Position numbers and translations under genes: made by a program. A model generated the notes under the pieces. The model was not told the origin of the DNA. It searched no databases and saw only the letters and a program-made list of their open reading frames with translations. 35,637 nucleotides of DNA, from contig CAZCYD010000026.1 of NCBI GenBank assembly GCA_964502735.1, positions 1-35,637 of the forward strand. The letters are read 5' to 3'. Shown in pieces: positions 1 through 6,785 of the stretch (position 1 is the first letter of the stretch; every line of letters starts with the position of its first letter). This DNA is from JACKAN01 sp964502735. GTDB lineage: Bacteria; Bdellovibrionota; Bdellovibrionia; Bdellovibrionales; UBA1609.

Positions 1-72
1 TGGAGTTGGAGTTGGAGTTGGAGTTGGAGTTGGAGTTGGAGTTGGAGTTGGAGTCGGAGTTGGAGTCGGAGT
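1..72. repeat. Hexanucleotide tandem repeat (TGGAGT)n
   Basis: Twelve head-to-tail 6-bp units run from the window edge. Units 10 and 12 read CGGAGT and the rest read TGGAGT. Read on the minus strand in the frame of the lipoprotein gene starting at 219, each unit encodes Thr-Pro. The repeat is cut by the window edge, so its true length is unknown. A 6-bp unit changes length without shifting frame, so copy variation would only change linker length. Confidence 0.95.
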
Positions 73-219
73 TAATTCATCAGATGAGTCGGATTGGTTC
101 ACTGAGCTGGAATGTTGTGGAGTGGTCGAGTCAAACTTACCACAAGCTTGATTAAGTAAAGATAAAATAGATAAGGCAAGAAATTTAAATTTAAGTGTTT
201 GTATACTTTTTTTTATCAT
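1..219 (-). CDS. Lipoprotein with Thr-Pro repeat linker (N-terminal fragment, runs off the window)
   Basis: The minus-strand reading frame opens at an ATG at 219 and stays open to the window edge (73 codons). It begins with a basic n-region (MIKKS), a hydrophobic stretch, and a lipobox-like LLNQAC/G with the candidate lipidated Cys at about residue 26. A Ser/Thr/Asp-rich linker follows, then about 12 Thr-Pro pairs encoded by the hexamer repeat. This is the usual build of a surface lipoprotein whose folded domain sits beyond an extended linker; that domain lies outside the window. No clear Shine-Dalgarno is seen; a G-run lies about 15 nt upstream. Asn at the -3 lipobox position is unusual, so lipidation is an inference. 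The function is not recognisable. Confidence 0.6.
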   Translation of the reverse strand, partial: MIKKSIQTLKFKFLALSILSLLNQACGKFDSTTPQHSSSVNQSDSSDELTPTPTPTPTPTPTPTPTPTPTPTP

Positions 220-252
220 CTTATAGACTGCATCCCCCAGCTTGGTATTTTT

Positions 253-279
253 AAATATGCAAGAAAAAATATGCAAGAA
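253..279. repeat. Tandem 13-bp direct repeat in the lipoprotein upstream region
   Basis: The sequence AAATATGCAAGAA occurs at 253-265 and again at 267-279 (period 14). On the minus strand each copy contains TTGCAT. The upstream TTGCAT followed 17 nt later by TAAAAA is a possible promoter for the lipoprotein gene starting at 219. The promoter assignment is speculative; the repeat itself is plain. The rest of 220-442 holds no gene. Confidence 0.5.
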
Positions 280-355
280 GTGGGCTACTAGAGATGGGTT
301 TAATTTCTATTTGATAGAGATGGAGTGTCGACTTCAGCAACAACAATAAGTGAAT

Positions 356-381
356 TAGTCATTGATCGAAGGTAATGACTA
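356..381 (-). other. Inverted repeat downstream of the wall hydrolase gene
   Basis: TAGTCATT at 356-363 and AATGACTA at 374-381 form an 8-bp stem with a 10-nt loop, 62 bp past the end of the minus-strand hydrolase gene. No T-run follows on the minus strand, so an intrinsic terminator is doubtful. It could be an mRNA 3'-end stabilising hairpin or chance. Confidence 0.25.
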
Positions 382-442
382 TGACTGTCTCATATTGAGA
401 TTTATATCAAACAGTTGGTTGCGGTTGTAAAAAAATGTAGCT

Positions 443-2047
443 TTAATAGTTCAACATTAGTTTTGCTTGCCAATCAAAACTGCGGCTGTTCCGATCCGAC
501 CATAATTTTATACATTTTTGTGAGTCAAGAGGAAGTCCCCCTACAGAAATATTAGTTTCCAGTTTTTTTCCATCGGCCCAATCTGGAGTCATGTTAGAGG
601 TGTAGTGGTGCATGGTGATTTCTTGGGTTTGACGACGGAATTCTGCTCTGTTGAGAATGGCCTGAGCAGCAACTTGTACGCTTTTTACCCAGGCTTCTTG
701 ATCAACTCCTCTGAGATTGTGAGGGCAAAGAGCAAGGTGTACGTTGGCATCGTCAATGTTCCATGCTGAAAATTGCCGGCTTGAAGACAGTACCCTTGTT
801 AGGGTTTCTTCCAGGCTTCCTGTTCTGTAGTCAAATGGGCTTCCAGATAGGCTGGAGCTAATATCTTTTACGTAGGAAAGTTGATTAATTTTTCCATTAT
901 TTCGTTTTGCAAACTCTTTAGAAAAATAGGCTCGATTCATAGCGACTCTGGCTACAGACATGGGGTAGCGAAGTCCCTTATTAACACATCCTCTCATCTC
1001 ACCAAGAATTGTTCTAGCAAGACTGTCAATGGCAAAGAGCTGTTCTTGCGTAAGTGGTCTTTGGTTGAATTGAATTTTATCATTTTGTTTGGCTTGTTTT
1101 CTCCAATGAGTCTCTAGGTATTGCTTAAATGGATTTTTAACATGGCTTGGAAATTTTTCTTGACGGGGTTTTAAGCATTTTCCAACGCCGCCTTGATTGG
1201 GATTTAATAACGAAGTAACAAGGTCTTGGTTGATCTTATTGTGAGCTTGCTGTAGAACTTTTGCAATATCTTCAGTTTGAGTTTGAAGGTCGCCTTTGGC
1301 CGGGGGCGAACAGGGACAAGGCAAATCATGGCTTTCGTCTCTAACTATGTCTATTTCAGGTTTTCTCAGTGGGGTAGAGCGAACGTCATCGGCGGCTATC
1401 CAGAGGCCTTCAATTTGCCGGGGAGTTGTCCAGTCTTTTGGGTAATATTCTCCGTTGACTTTATAATACAATTTGAATGTCTTGATTCCAGTTAAAGGGT
1501 CGATTTCTTCCATCATTTGAGAATCGATCACGTTAAGAACGGTTTTTTCGTTGGCTATGGGCCAAAGACGGTTTTCACAACCGGATTTACGACTATCTCC
1601 TAGGCAGTCTCGCCATGTCATGCCTGGCTTTGGGAATAGAGTTAAAACTTGTCCGGAGGGGCGATCTAAATAAACAGGAATTTTTGAAGAGGTATCCATC
1701 ATTTCAATATCTCTGTTGGAGACATCAACAAAGAGGCTCTGGTTGTTTTGTGTGCTGACAAGGGCTCTTGTTCCAGAAACTCCTTTGAACGGTATTAGAG
1801 AGTTTGATTCTAACATCGCAATGGGGGTTCCTTCTTTGGAAGAGTCATAAACTGCAAAAGTATTTTGCCCCTTTAATTTATAAAAAAAAGTGGCTTTCTG
1901 TTCGGTCTGTAGTTTCGCGCACTCATTTGCAGGAACCCCTCTACTGAGGCACATTACAAATTTGTCCATCTGTTCATTGCCTCTTGTTTGGAGTTGGGCT
2001 AGGCCCAAGGTGGGAAAAATTGTAATTATAACAGCTACAAGCCTCAT
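443..2047 (-). CDS. Exported SleB/Hydrolase_2-family cell-wall hydrolase
   Basis: A 534-residue protein with an N-terminal signal-like segment (MRLVAVIITIFPTLGLAQ). Residues 333-495 match the pattern of the SleB/CwlJ Hydrolase_2 family (lytic-transglycosylase-like). The pattern includes LARTILGEMRG with candidate catalytic Glu350, VARVAMNRA, RQFSAWN at 424-430, and HHYTSNMTPDWA at 480-491, corresponding to the family's late H-Y-...-P-x-W block. Residues 20-300 are not a recognised domain; they contain several Cys residues and stretches that could be SH3-like folds. The expected role is peptidoglycan cleavage in the periplasm, an inference from the family. The family is best known for spore-cortex lysis but also occurs in non-sporeformers. 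The ATG at 2047 was chosen because it opens the signal sequence and an in-frame stop lies 18 nt upstream. No Shine-Dalgarno is visible before it. Confidence 0.7.
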   Translation of the reverse strand: MRLVAVIITIFPTLGLAQLQTRGNEQMDKFVMCLSRGVPANECAKLQTEQKATFFYKLKGQNTFAVYDSSKEGTPIAMLESNSLIPFKGVSGTRALVSTQNNQSLFVDVSNRDIEMMDTSSKIPVYLDRPSGQVLTLFPKPGMTWRDCLGDSRKSGCENRLWPIANEKTVLNVIDSQMMEEIDPLTGIKTFKLYYKVNGEYYPKDWTTPRQIEGLWIAADDVRSTPLRKPEIDIVRDESHDLPCPCSPPAKGDLQTQTEDIAKVLQQAHNKINQDLVTSLLNPNQGGVGKCLKPRQEKFPSHVKNPFKQYLETHWRKQAKQNDKIQFNQRPLTQEQLFAIDSLARTILGEMRGCVNKGLRYPMSVARVAMNRAYFSKEFAKRNNGKINQLSYVKDISSSLSGSPFDYRTGSLEETLTRVLSSSRQFSAWNIDDANVHLALCPHNLRGVDQEAWVKSVQVAAQAILNRAEFRRQTQEITMHHYTSNMTPDWADGKKLETNISVGGLPLDSQKCIKLWSDRNSRSFDWQAKLMLNY

Positions 2048-2348
2048 CAGGAGGTTTATCGGTTAGTATTGGAGCAATTTTTATCAGCACATTCAAAATT
2101 TTATATATAATCCTTTGGTCTGAAGAGACGGTTATGTACCTGAGGTCTGGCCGAAGATAGACCATTGCATCATTATTTAAGAATGGAGGGGTGTTAACAC
2201 AGATCCTTCATTTGGAAGAAGGGTTAAATGCCAGATCTATCTTGCGTCCTGGTCTACGGGTTTAGAGGGGTTAGGGTAGGCTTATAAACAGAAGAATTCC
2301 AAGCTCCCATAATGTCAGGACTATTTTTTGAATCTATTAAAATTTCCT
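2048..2348. other. Intergenic region without a recognisable gene
   Basis: This stretch separates the minus-strand hydrolase from the plus-strand tRNA-tuf unit. I see no convincing reading frame. It should hold the minus-strand hydrolase promoter, which I could not identify. The plus-strand tRNA promoter begins at 2349. Confidence 0.6.
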
Positions 2349-2377
2349 TTGACTCTATAGGGGCGCACCTCTATTAA
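2349..2377 (+). promoter_or_regulatory. Candidate promoter of the tRNA-tuf unit
   Basis: TTGACT at 2349-2354 and TATTAA at 2372-2377 are separated by exactly 17 bp and followed by a GC-rich stretch (TGGCCC) where the discriminator would lie. GC-rich discriminators are typical of stringently controlled tRNA and rRNA promoters. Transcription would begin near 2385, about 95 nt before the first tRNA. This is a sequence match only. Confidence 0.5.
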
Positions 2378-2479
2378 TGGCCCTTACGTGTTAGCGCATG
2401 ACAGGCTTTGGTGTGGCTTTATGTATAGGTTTTTTTGAACCCATTGCATGAAACTGCACGAAAGTGTGGGATTGGCTTG

Positions 2480-2555
2480 GCTGGATTAGCTCAATTGGTA
2501 GAGCAGCTGATTTGTAATCAGCAGGTTGGGGGTTCGAGTCCCTTATCCAGCTCCA
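2480..2555 (+). tRNA. tRNA-Thr (UGU)
   Basis: A full cloverleaf is present: acceptor GCTGGAT pairs with ATCCAGC, the D-stem is GCTC/GAGC, the anticodon loop TTTGTAA gives anticodon TGT, and the T-loop is TTCGAGT. CCA is encoded at 2553-2555. It is first in a tRNA cluster leading into tuf. Confidence 0.97.
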
Positions 2556-2580
2556 TCGTTTCATGTCTTCACTTGTTTGG

Positions 2581-2656
2581 GCGGGAGTAGCTCAATTGGT
2601 AGAGTATCAGCCTTCCAAGCTGAGGGTTGCGGGTTCGAGACCCGTCTCCCGCTCCA
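2581..2656 (+). tRNA. tRNA-Gly (UCC)
   Basis: Acceptor GCGGGAG pairs with CTCCCGC, the anticodon loop CTTCCAA gives TCC, the T-loop is TTCGAGA, and CCA is encoded at 2654-2656. It lies 25 bp after tRNA-Thr(UGU), so it is probably processed from the same transcript. Confidence 0.97.
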
Positions 2657-2675
2657 TTCACAAGTTGATTGCGTG

Positions 2676-2705
2676 AACAAGCTGCACTATAACAAGTTGC
2701 ACTAT
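2676..2705. repeat. Tandem 15-bp duplication in the tRNA-Gly/tRNA-Tyr spacer
   Basis: AACAAGCTGCACTAT (2676-2690) is followed directly by AACAAGTTGCACTAT (2691-2705), with one mismatch. It lies in the precursor RNA spacer. Confidence 0.8.
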
Positions 2706-2746
2706 ATCAGTGGAGACTCAAAAAGCTCTGCTTGTTGAGTGCAACG

Positions 2747-2776
2747 GTTTGATGTGCGATAGTTCGATGTGCGGTA
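2747..2776. repeat. Second tandem 15-bp duplication before tRNA-Tyr
   Basis: GTTTGATGTGCGATA (2747-2761) is followed directly by GTTCGATGTGCGGTA (2762-2776), with two mismatches. The unit is unrelated to the 2676-2705 repeat but has the same period and lies in the same 129-bp spacer. Confidence 0.75.
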
Positions 2777-2785
2777 AAAACGTAG

Positions 2786-2871
2786 GGAGAGATGCCCGAG
2801 TGGCTAAAGGGGACGGACTGTAAATCCGTTGGCTTATGCCTACGTAGGTTCGAATCCTACTCTCTCCACCA
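2786..2871 (+). tRNA. tRNA-Tyr (GUA)
   Basis: A class II tRNA with a long variable arm. Acceptor GGAGAGA pairs with TCTCTCC, the anticodon loop CTGTAAA gives GTA, and the 3' end ACCA is encoded at 2868-2871. The variable arm and G34 fit tyrosine tRNA. Confidence 0.96.
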
Positions 2872-3009
2872 ATTTTAGTTGAGTTTTGGAACAATCTTAA
2901 ATATTAAGCTGGTAAGGCTTAGTTCAGATTGAAATAAATTCTCGATTAAACGAGGCCTTTTTTTGAGTTTTTTTGAGTAGAGGTCTTGGAGCACAAGAGA
3001 GGACTCAAC

Positions 3010-3084
3010 GCCCATGTGGCTCAGGGGTAGAGCACACCCTTGGTAAGGGTGAGGTCGCGAGTTCGATTCTCGCCATGGGCTCCA
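3010..3084 (+). tRNA. tRNA-Thr (GGU)
   Basis: Acceptor GCCCATG pairs with CATGGGC, the anticodon loop TTGGTAA gives GGT, the T-loop is TTCGATT, and CCA is encoded at 3082-3084. It is the last tRNA before tuf, 64 bp upstream of the tuf start. The four isoacceptors are the same set that precedes tufB in Escherichia coli. Confidence 0.97.
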
Positions 3085-3148
3085 TGTAGTTGGTAATGAA
3101 AAAGTAATGGAATTAATAATTTTTAAACCTTTAATAGGAGTATTATAA

Positions 3149-4339
3149 ATGTCTAAAGAGAAATTTGATAGGTCAAAACCTCACGTTAACATCGGTACCA
3201 TTGGGCACGTGGATCATGGAAAAACGACATTGACTGCGGCGATCACAACTATTTTGGCAAAAACTGGTGGAGCTGAGGCCAGAGCTTACGATCAAATCGA
3301 TAATGCTCCTGAAGAAAAAGCCCGTGGTATTACAATCAACACTTCACACGTTGAATATCAAACAGCCAACAGACATTACGCTCACGTGGATTGCCCCGGT
3401 CACGCGGATTATGTAAAGAACATGATTACTGGAGCAGCCCAAATGGATGGAGCTATTCTCGTGGTTTCTGCAGCTGACGGCCCTATGCCTCAGACTCGTG
3501 AGCACATCCTTTTGGCTCGCCAGGTGGGTGTTCCCGCAATCGTTGTTTTTATGAACAAAGTTGATCAGGTTGATGACGAAGAGCTTCTTGAGCTTGTTGA
3601 ATTAGAAATACGAGAGCTTTTATCTAAGTATGAGTTCCCTGGCGATGATATTCCAATCGTAAAGGGATCTGCTTTAAAAGCTCTTGAAGGTGACACAAGC
3701 CCTATTGGTGCTGATGCAATTTTAAAACTTATGGAAGCTGTTGATAGCTATGTTCCAGAACCCGCTCGTGCTACAGACAAGCCTTTTTTGATGCCAATCG
3801 AAGACGTATTTTCAATTTCTGGTCGCGGAACTGTTGTTACAGGCAGAATCGAGCGCGGTATTGTTAAGGTTGGACAGGAAATCGAAATCGTTGGAATTAG
3901 AGATACTCAAAAGACAACTGTTACAGGAATTGAAATGTTCCGCAAGTTGCTTGATGAAGGCCAAGCTGGTGACAACGCCGGTTGCTTATTGCGTGGTGTG
4001 AAAAAAGAAGATGTTGAGCGCGGTCAAGTTTTGGCGGCGACTGGAACTATTAAGCCACACAAAAAATTCAAGGCAGAGGCTTACATTTTAACTAAGGAAG
4101 AAGGTGGACGTCACACTCCATTCTTCAATGGATATCGTCCTCAGTTTTACTTCCGTACAACAGATGTGACCGGTTCTTGTACTCTAAAAGAGGGCGTAGA
4201 GATGGTTATGCCTGGAGATAGAGTAGAGATGAATGTTGAGTTGATAGCTCCTATCGCTATGGAAAAAGAGCTTCGTTTTGCAATTCGTGAGGGTGGCAGA
4301 ACTGTTGGTGCTGGTGTTGTTACTGAAATTGTTGAATAA
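3149..4339 (+). CDS. tuf: Elongation factor Tu
   Basis: EF-Tu delivers aminoacyl-tRNA to the ribosomal A site as a GTP complex. The 396-residue length is normal for the family. The G domain shows GHVDHGKT (19-26), DCPGH (81-85), NKVD (136-139) and GSAL (173-176). Domains II and III follow, with the conserved GGRHTPF and GYRPQFYFRTTDVTG motifs. The start follows AGGAG with good spacing. It lies directly behind four tRNA genes and is probably co-transcribed with them, which couples tRNA and EF-Tu supply. A terminator follows about 50 bp later. No tuf copy lies after fusA, where many bacteria have one, so this may be the only copy or one of two. Confidence 0.99.
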   Translation: MSKEKFDRSKPHVNIGTIGHVDHGKTTLTAAITTILAKTGGAEARAYDQIDNAPEEKARGITINTSHVEYQTANRHYAHVDCPGHADYVKNMITGAAQMDGAILVVSAADGPMPQTREHILLARQVGVPAIVVFMNKVDQVDDEELLELVELEIRELLSKYEFPGDDIPIVKGSALKALEGDTSPIGADAILKLMEAVDSYVPEPARATDKPFLMPIEDVFSISGRGTVVTGRIERGIVKVGQEIEIVGIRDTQKTTVTGIEMFRKLLDEGQAGDNAGCLLRGVKKEDVERGQVLAATGTIKPHKKFKAEAYILTKEEGGRHTPFFNGYRPQFYFRTTDVTGSCTLKEGVEMVMPGDRVEMNVELIAPIAMEKELRFAIREGGRTVGAGVVTEIVE

Positions 4340-4386
4340 GTTTATAATAAAACCAGCTTTAAGAAGGATCTAAAAGCGCAGTTTTA

Positions 4387-4410
4387 GGGGGCTGGAAGAA
4401 AGCCCCCTTT
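4387..4410 (+). terminator. Intrinsic terminator after tuf
   Basis: A GC-rich stem GGGGGCT/AGCCCCC (4387-4393 with 4401-4407) with a 7-nt loop is followed by TTT, then AAACTTTT. It would end the tRNA-tuf transcript. The U-tract is short, so some read-through into tRNA-Trp is possible. Confidence 0.75.
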
Positions 4411-4497
4411 AAACTTTTATGCAGGGATGAGAGTCGTCTAGGTCTTTTGTAAGTCATTTGGTCATTTTTAGACCACTTGTCTTATGCGGCGATTTGT

Positions 4498-4574
4498 AGG
4501 GCAGTAGCTCTAATTGGTAGAGCAACGGACTCCAAATCCGTAGGTTGTGGGTTCGAATCCCTCCTGCCCTGCCA
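4498..4574 (+). tRNA. tRNA-Trp (CCA)
   Basis: Acceptor AGGGCAG pairs with CTGCCCT, the anticodon loop CTCCAAA gives CCA, the discriminator is G4571 and the CCA end is encoded at 4572-4574. The D-loop is one base longer than in the neighbouring tRNAs. Location just ahead of secE-nusG is a conserved bacterial arrangement. I see no rpmG (L33) gene between tuf and secE, where some lineages carry it. Confidence 0.96.
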
Positions 4575-4635
4575 TTTTAGAATGAGTGAAAATGAGTGAA
4601 TGTGAAAACTGTATATGTCTCAAATGGGAGAGAAT

Positions 4636-5025
4636 ATGGAAGATAACAAGAATCAAAAGATAATTACCCTAAGCTTCGTAGTTGCGGGTGTATTGACAGC
4701 TCTTGTTTTGAGGATTCTCTTGGAGAGTGCTGCCGCGACATGGGGGGTTGTAGCTCGCTATTACTCTCAAGACTGGCTACAGCACGGCCTGCCTGTTGTT
4801 TCCGGTTTGGCTGTTTTTTCAGCTCTGCAATTTAATAAAAAAGTTCAAGTGTGGGCAGATGAAGTTGTGACGGAGCTATTAAAGGTGGTGTGGCCAACAA
4901 GAAAAGACACCGTGGCAATGACTGTAGTTGTGGGTGTTATGTTGCTGATTTCCAGTTTGATCCTCGGTTTTTTTGATTTTCTCTCAAGCAACATCGTTAA
5001 ACTTCTTTTAAATATGAAACTTTAA
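4636..5025 (+). CDS. secE: Preprotein translocase subunit SecE
   Basis: SecE clamps SecY in the inner-membrane Sec translocon. From the ATG at 4636 the product is 129 residues, like the three-helix E. coli protein. Two hydrophobic segments come first (ITLSFVVAGVLTALVLRILL and a second around LPVVSGLAVFSAL). They are followed by the conserved core V-V-x-E-L-x-K-V-V-W-P-T-R and a last membrane helix. Two in-frame ATGs lie upstream at 4615 and 4624. I chose 4636 because GGAG at 4627-4630 is correctly spaced for it. The gene is followed by nusG after 16 bp. Confidence 0.93.
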   Translation: MEDNKNQKIITLSFVVAGVLTALVLRILLESAAATWGVVARYYSQDWLQHGLPVVSGLAVFSALQFNKKVQVWADEVVTELLKVVWPTRKDTVAMTVVVGVMLLISSLILGFFDFLSSNIVKLLLNMKL

Positions 5026-5041
5026 AGGTGGGGAGATAAAA

Positions 5042-5578
5042 GTGTCTGATATGAAATGGTATGTAGTAAACACGCAGACGGGTTGTGAAAACACAGCTAA
5101 AGCTTCTATTTTTGATAGAGTTAAAAATGCAAATTTAGAGGACCAGTTCGGAGAAATTCTAATTCCAGCTGAAAATGTTGTAGAGCTTGTAAAAGGGAAG
5201 AAGGCAACTCGATCTAGGAAGTTTTTTCCTGGGTACATTTTTGTGCAAATGGTTTTGACTGATGAGACTTGGCACCTAGTTAAAAATTCATCAAAAGTTT
5301 CTGGTTTTGTAGGAGGGAAGTCTAAGCCTCCAGAGATCCCTGAGGCCGAAGTGCAAAGAGTGGCAAAGCAGATGGAAGTTGGAGCTGAAAAGCCAAGGCA
5401 AAAAGTTTCTTTTAATGTTGGAGAAAGTGTTATGGTGGTAGATGGACCATTTAGTAATTTTAATGGTTCTGTAGAAGAGATAAACGAAGAAAAAGGCAAG
5501 GTGAAGGTTTTGGTCAGTATTTTTGGAAGACCAACACCTGTCGAGTTAGATTTTGTACAAGTTGAGAAGAGTAATTAA
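5042..5578 (+). CDS. nusG: Transcription termination/antitermination factor NusG
   Basis: NusG binds the RNAP clamp and links transcription to Rho or to the ribosomal protein S10. The 178 residues comprise an N-terminal NGN domain (KWYVVNTQTGCENTAKA, FFPGYIFVQM, VSGFVG) and a C-terminal KOW domain (about 125-175: VGESVMVVDGPFSNFNG, VSIFGRPTPVEL). The start is GTG at 5042, supported by GGAG 6 nt upstream; the next ATG at 5051 is too far from that site. The secE-nusG pairing is the standard one. The S10 partner is encoded at 20074. Confidence 0.98.
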   Translation: MSDMKWYVVNTQTGCENTAKASIFDRVKNANLEDQFGEILIPAENVVELVKGKKATRSRKFFPGYIFVQMVLTDETWHLVKNSSKVSGFVGGKSKPPEIPEAEVQRVAKQMEVGAEKPRQKVSFNVGESVMVVDGPFSNFNGSVEEINEEKGKVKVLVSIFGRPTPVELDFVQVEKSN

Positions 5579-5592
5579 TTAACTATAAACCC

Positions 5593-5615
5593 GAAAAAGT
5601 GCGATGCACTTTTTC
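5593..5615 (+). terminator. Strong hairpin between nusG and rplK (attenuator-like)
   Basis: A 10-bp perfect stem GAAAAAGTGC/GCACTTTTTC closes on a 3-nt GAT loop. The U-run lies in the 3' arm and not after it, so full termination is uncertain. It could be a partial terminator or an RNA-processing or stability site separating secE-nusG from the L11/L1 genes. Confidence 0.5.
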
Positions 5616-5634
5616 ATAACTGTTGGAGTGGGAA

Positions 5635-6069
5635 ATGGCTAAAAAAGTCACAGGACAAATAAAGCTACAGATACCGGCAGGGAAGGCGAACCCTTCACCG
5701 CCCGTTGGACCGGCGCTTGGACAGCATGGGGTTAACATCATGGACTTCTGTAAACAGTTCAACGCTAAGACTCAAGGTCAAGGCGATATGATTATTCCAG
5801 TAATCATAACTGTTTATCAAGACAGATCCTTTACGTTCATAACAAAGACACCTCCCGTGTCTGTGCTTTTGAAAAAGGCAGCAAAACTACAAAGTGGTTC
5901 TAAGATGCCTCAAAAGGACAAAGTTGGGAAAGTGAATATGGCGACGATAAAGGAAATTGCGGAGCTCAAGATGCCTGACCTAAATTGCATGACCGTAGAA
6001 AGCGCAATGTCACAAGTTGTTGGAACAGCCCGAAGTATGGGGCTTGAAGTTGACGGATACAATGGGTAA
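5635..6069 (+). CDS. rplK: 50S ribosomal protein L11
   Basis: L11 forms the GTPase-associated centre with 23S rRNA helices 43/44 and is needed for RelA activation. The product has 144 residues from the ATG at 5635, preceded by GGAG at 5625-5628. An in-frame TTG at 5623 gives four extra residues but lies over the Shine-Dalgarno. The N-terminal domain has the proline-rich thiostrepton region (PAGKANPSPPVGPALGQHG) and the C-terminal domain carries the rRNA-binding block ending in GTARSMGLEV. rplA follows after 11 bp. Confidence 0.98.
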   Translation: MAKKVTGQIKLQIPAGKANPSPPVGPALGQHGVNIMDFCKQFNAKTQGQGDMIIPVIITVYQDRSFTFITKTPPVSVLLKKAAKLQSGSKMPQKDKVGKVNMATIKEIAELKMPDLNCMTVESAMSQVVGTARSMGLEVDGYNG

Positions 6070-6080
6070 AGGCGGAACTT

Positions 6081-6776
6081 ATGGCAAAAAATAAAAGAAT
6101 AAATGCTGGTAAAGAAAAAGTTGATAGAGCGCAAAAGTACAGCCTGGATCAAGCTATGAACTTGGTTTTAGAGACGGCCACAGCCAAATTTGATGAGTCC
6201 GTAGAAGTGGCGGTCAAGTTAGGTGTAGACCCCAAGCAATCAGATCAACAAGTGCGTGGAGCTGTGGAGCTTCCTCATGGTCTGGGCAAAACTGTTAGAG
6301 TTGTTGTTTTTGCAAAGGGACCTAAAGAGGCTGAAGCAAGAGAAGCTGGAGCTGACTACGTGGGAGCTGATGATTTGGTAGAAAAAATCAAAGGCGGATG
6401 GTTGGAGTTTGATAAAGCCATCGCAACACCTGATATGATGGCAACAGTGTCAAAGGTTGCAAAAATATTAGGACCAAGAGGCTTGATGCCCAACCCTAAA
6501 GTGGGAACTGTTACCATGAATGTTGGACAAACAGTTTCTACCGAAAAAAAGGGAAAATTGGCTTATCGGGTTGAAAAAGCAGGTATTGTTCATGTTTCAA
6601 TCGGAAAGAAGTCTATGGGAGCAGATAAGCTCAAAGATAATTTTAAAGCTTTGATGAGCGCATTAATGAAGGCAAAGCCCTCCTCCAGTAAAGGTATTTA
6701 CCTTCGAGGAGTGAGTCTTTCTAGTACTATGGGGCCGGGTGTTCCCATGGACGTTATGAGTGCTCAAAGCGAATAG
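6081..6776 (+). CDS. rplA: 50S ribosomal protein L1
   Basis: L1 is the main protein of the mobile L1 stalk at the E site. In E. coli it also represses its own rplK-rplA message. The 231 residues cover the two-domain L1 fold, with the conserved motif ILGPRGLMPNPKVGTVT in the middle and GIYLRGVSLSSTMGPGV at the C-terminus. The GGCGGA Shine-Dalgarno overlaps the end of the rplK-rplA gap. A 132-bp leader region separates it from rplJ. Confidence 0.98.
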   Translation: MAKNKRINAGKEKVDRAQKYSLDQAMNLVLETATAKFDESVEVAVKLGVDPKQSDQQVRGAVELPHGLGKTVRVVVFAKGPKEAEAREAGADYVGADDLVEKIKGGWLEFDKAIATPDMMATVSKVAKILGPRGLMPNPKVGTVTMNVGQTVSTEKKGKLAYRVEKAGIVHVSIGKKSMGADKLKDNFKALMSALMKAKPSSSKGIYLRGVSLSSTMGPGVPMDVMSAQSE

Positions 6777-6785
6777 TTTTTAGAA

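Noticed and set aside
1..72. Hexamer array considered as a CRISPR array or origin iteron cluster
   Set aside because: There are no spacers, the unit is 6 bp, and it reads in frame as Thr-Pro codons in a lipoprotein gene. Coding microsatellite is the simpler reading.
881..1117. Small plus-strand frames opposite the wall hydrolase gene (also 1277-1495)
   Set aside because: They are antisense to the SleB-like coding sequence, with no ribosome site and low-complexity translations.
2930..2962. Small CTCG/CGAG hairpin plus T-rich stretch between tRNA-Tyr and tRNA-Thr(GGU) as terminator
   Set aside because: The stem is 4-5 bp, and termination here would cut tuf off from its likely promoter. Possibly a processing site, but not supported.
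4340..4497. Possible rpmG (L33) gene between tuf and tRNA-Trp
   Set aside because: I looked because some lineages place it there. No frame with the L33 pattern is present, only the terminator.
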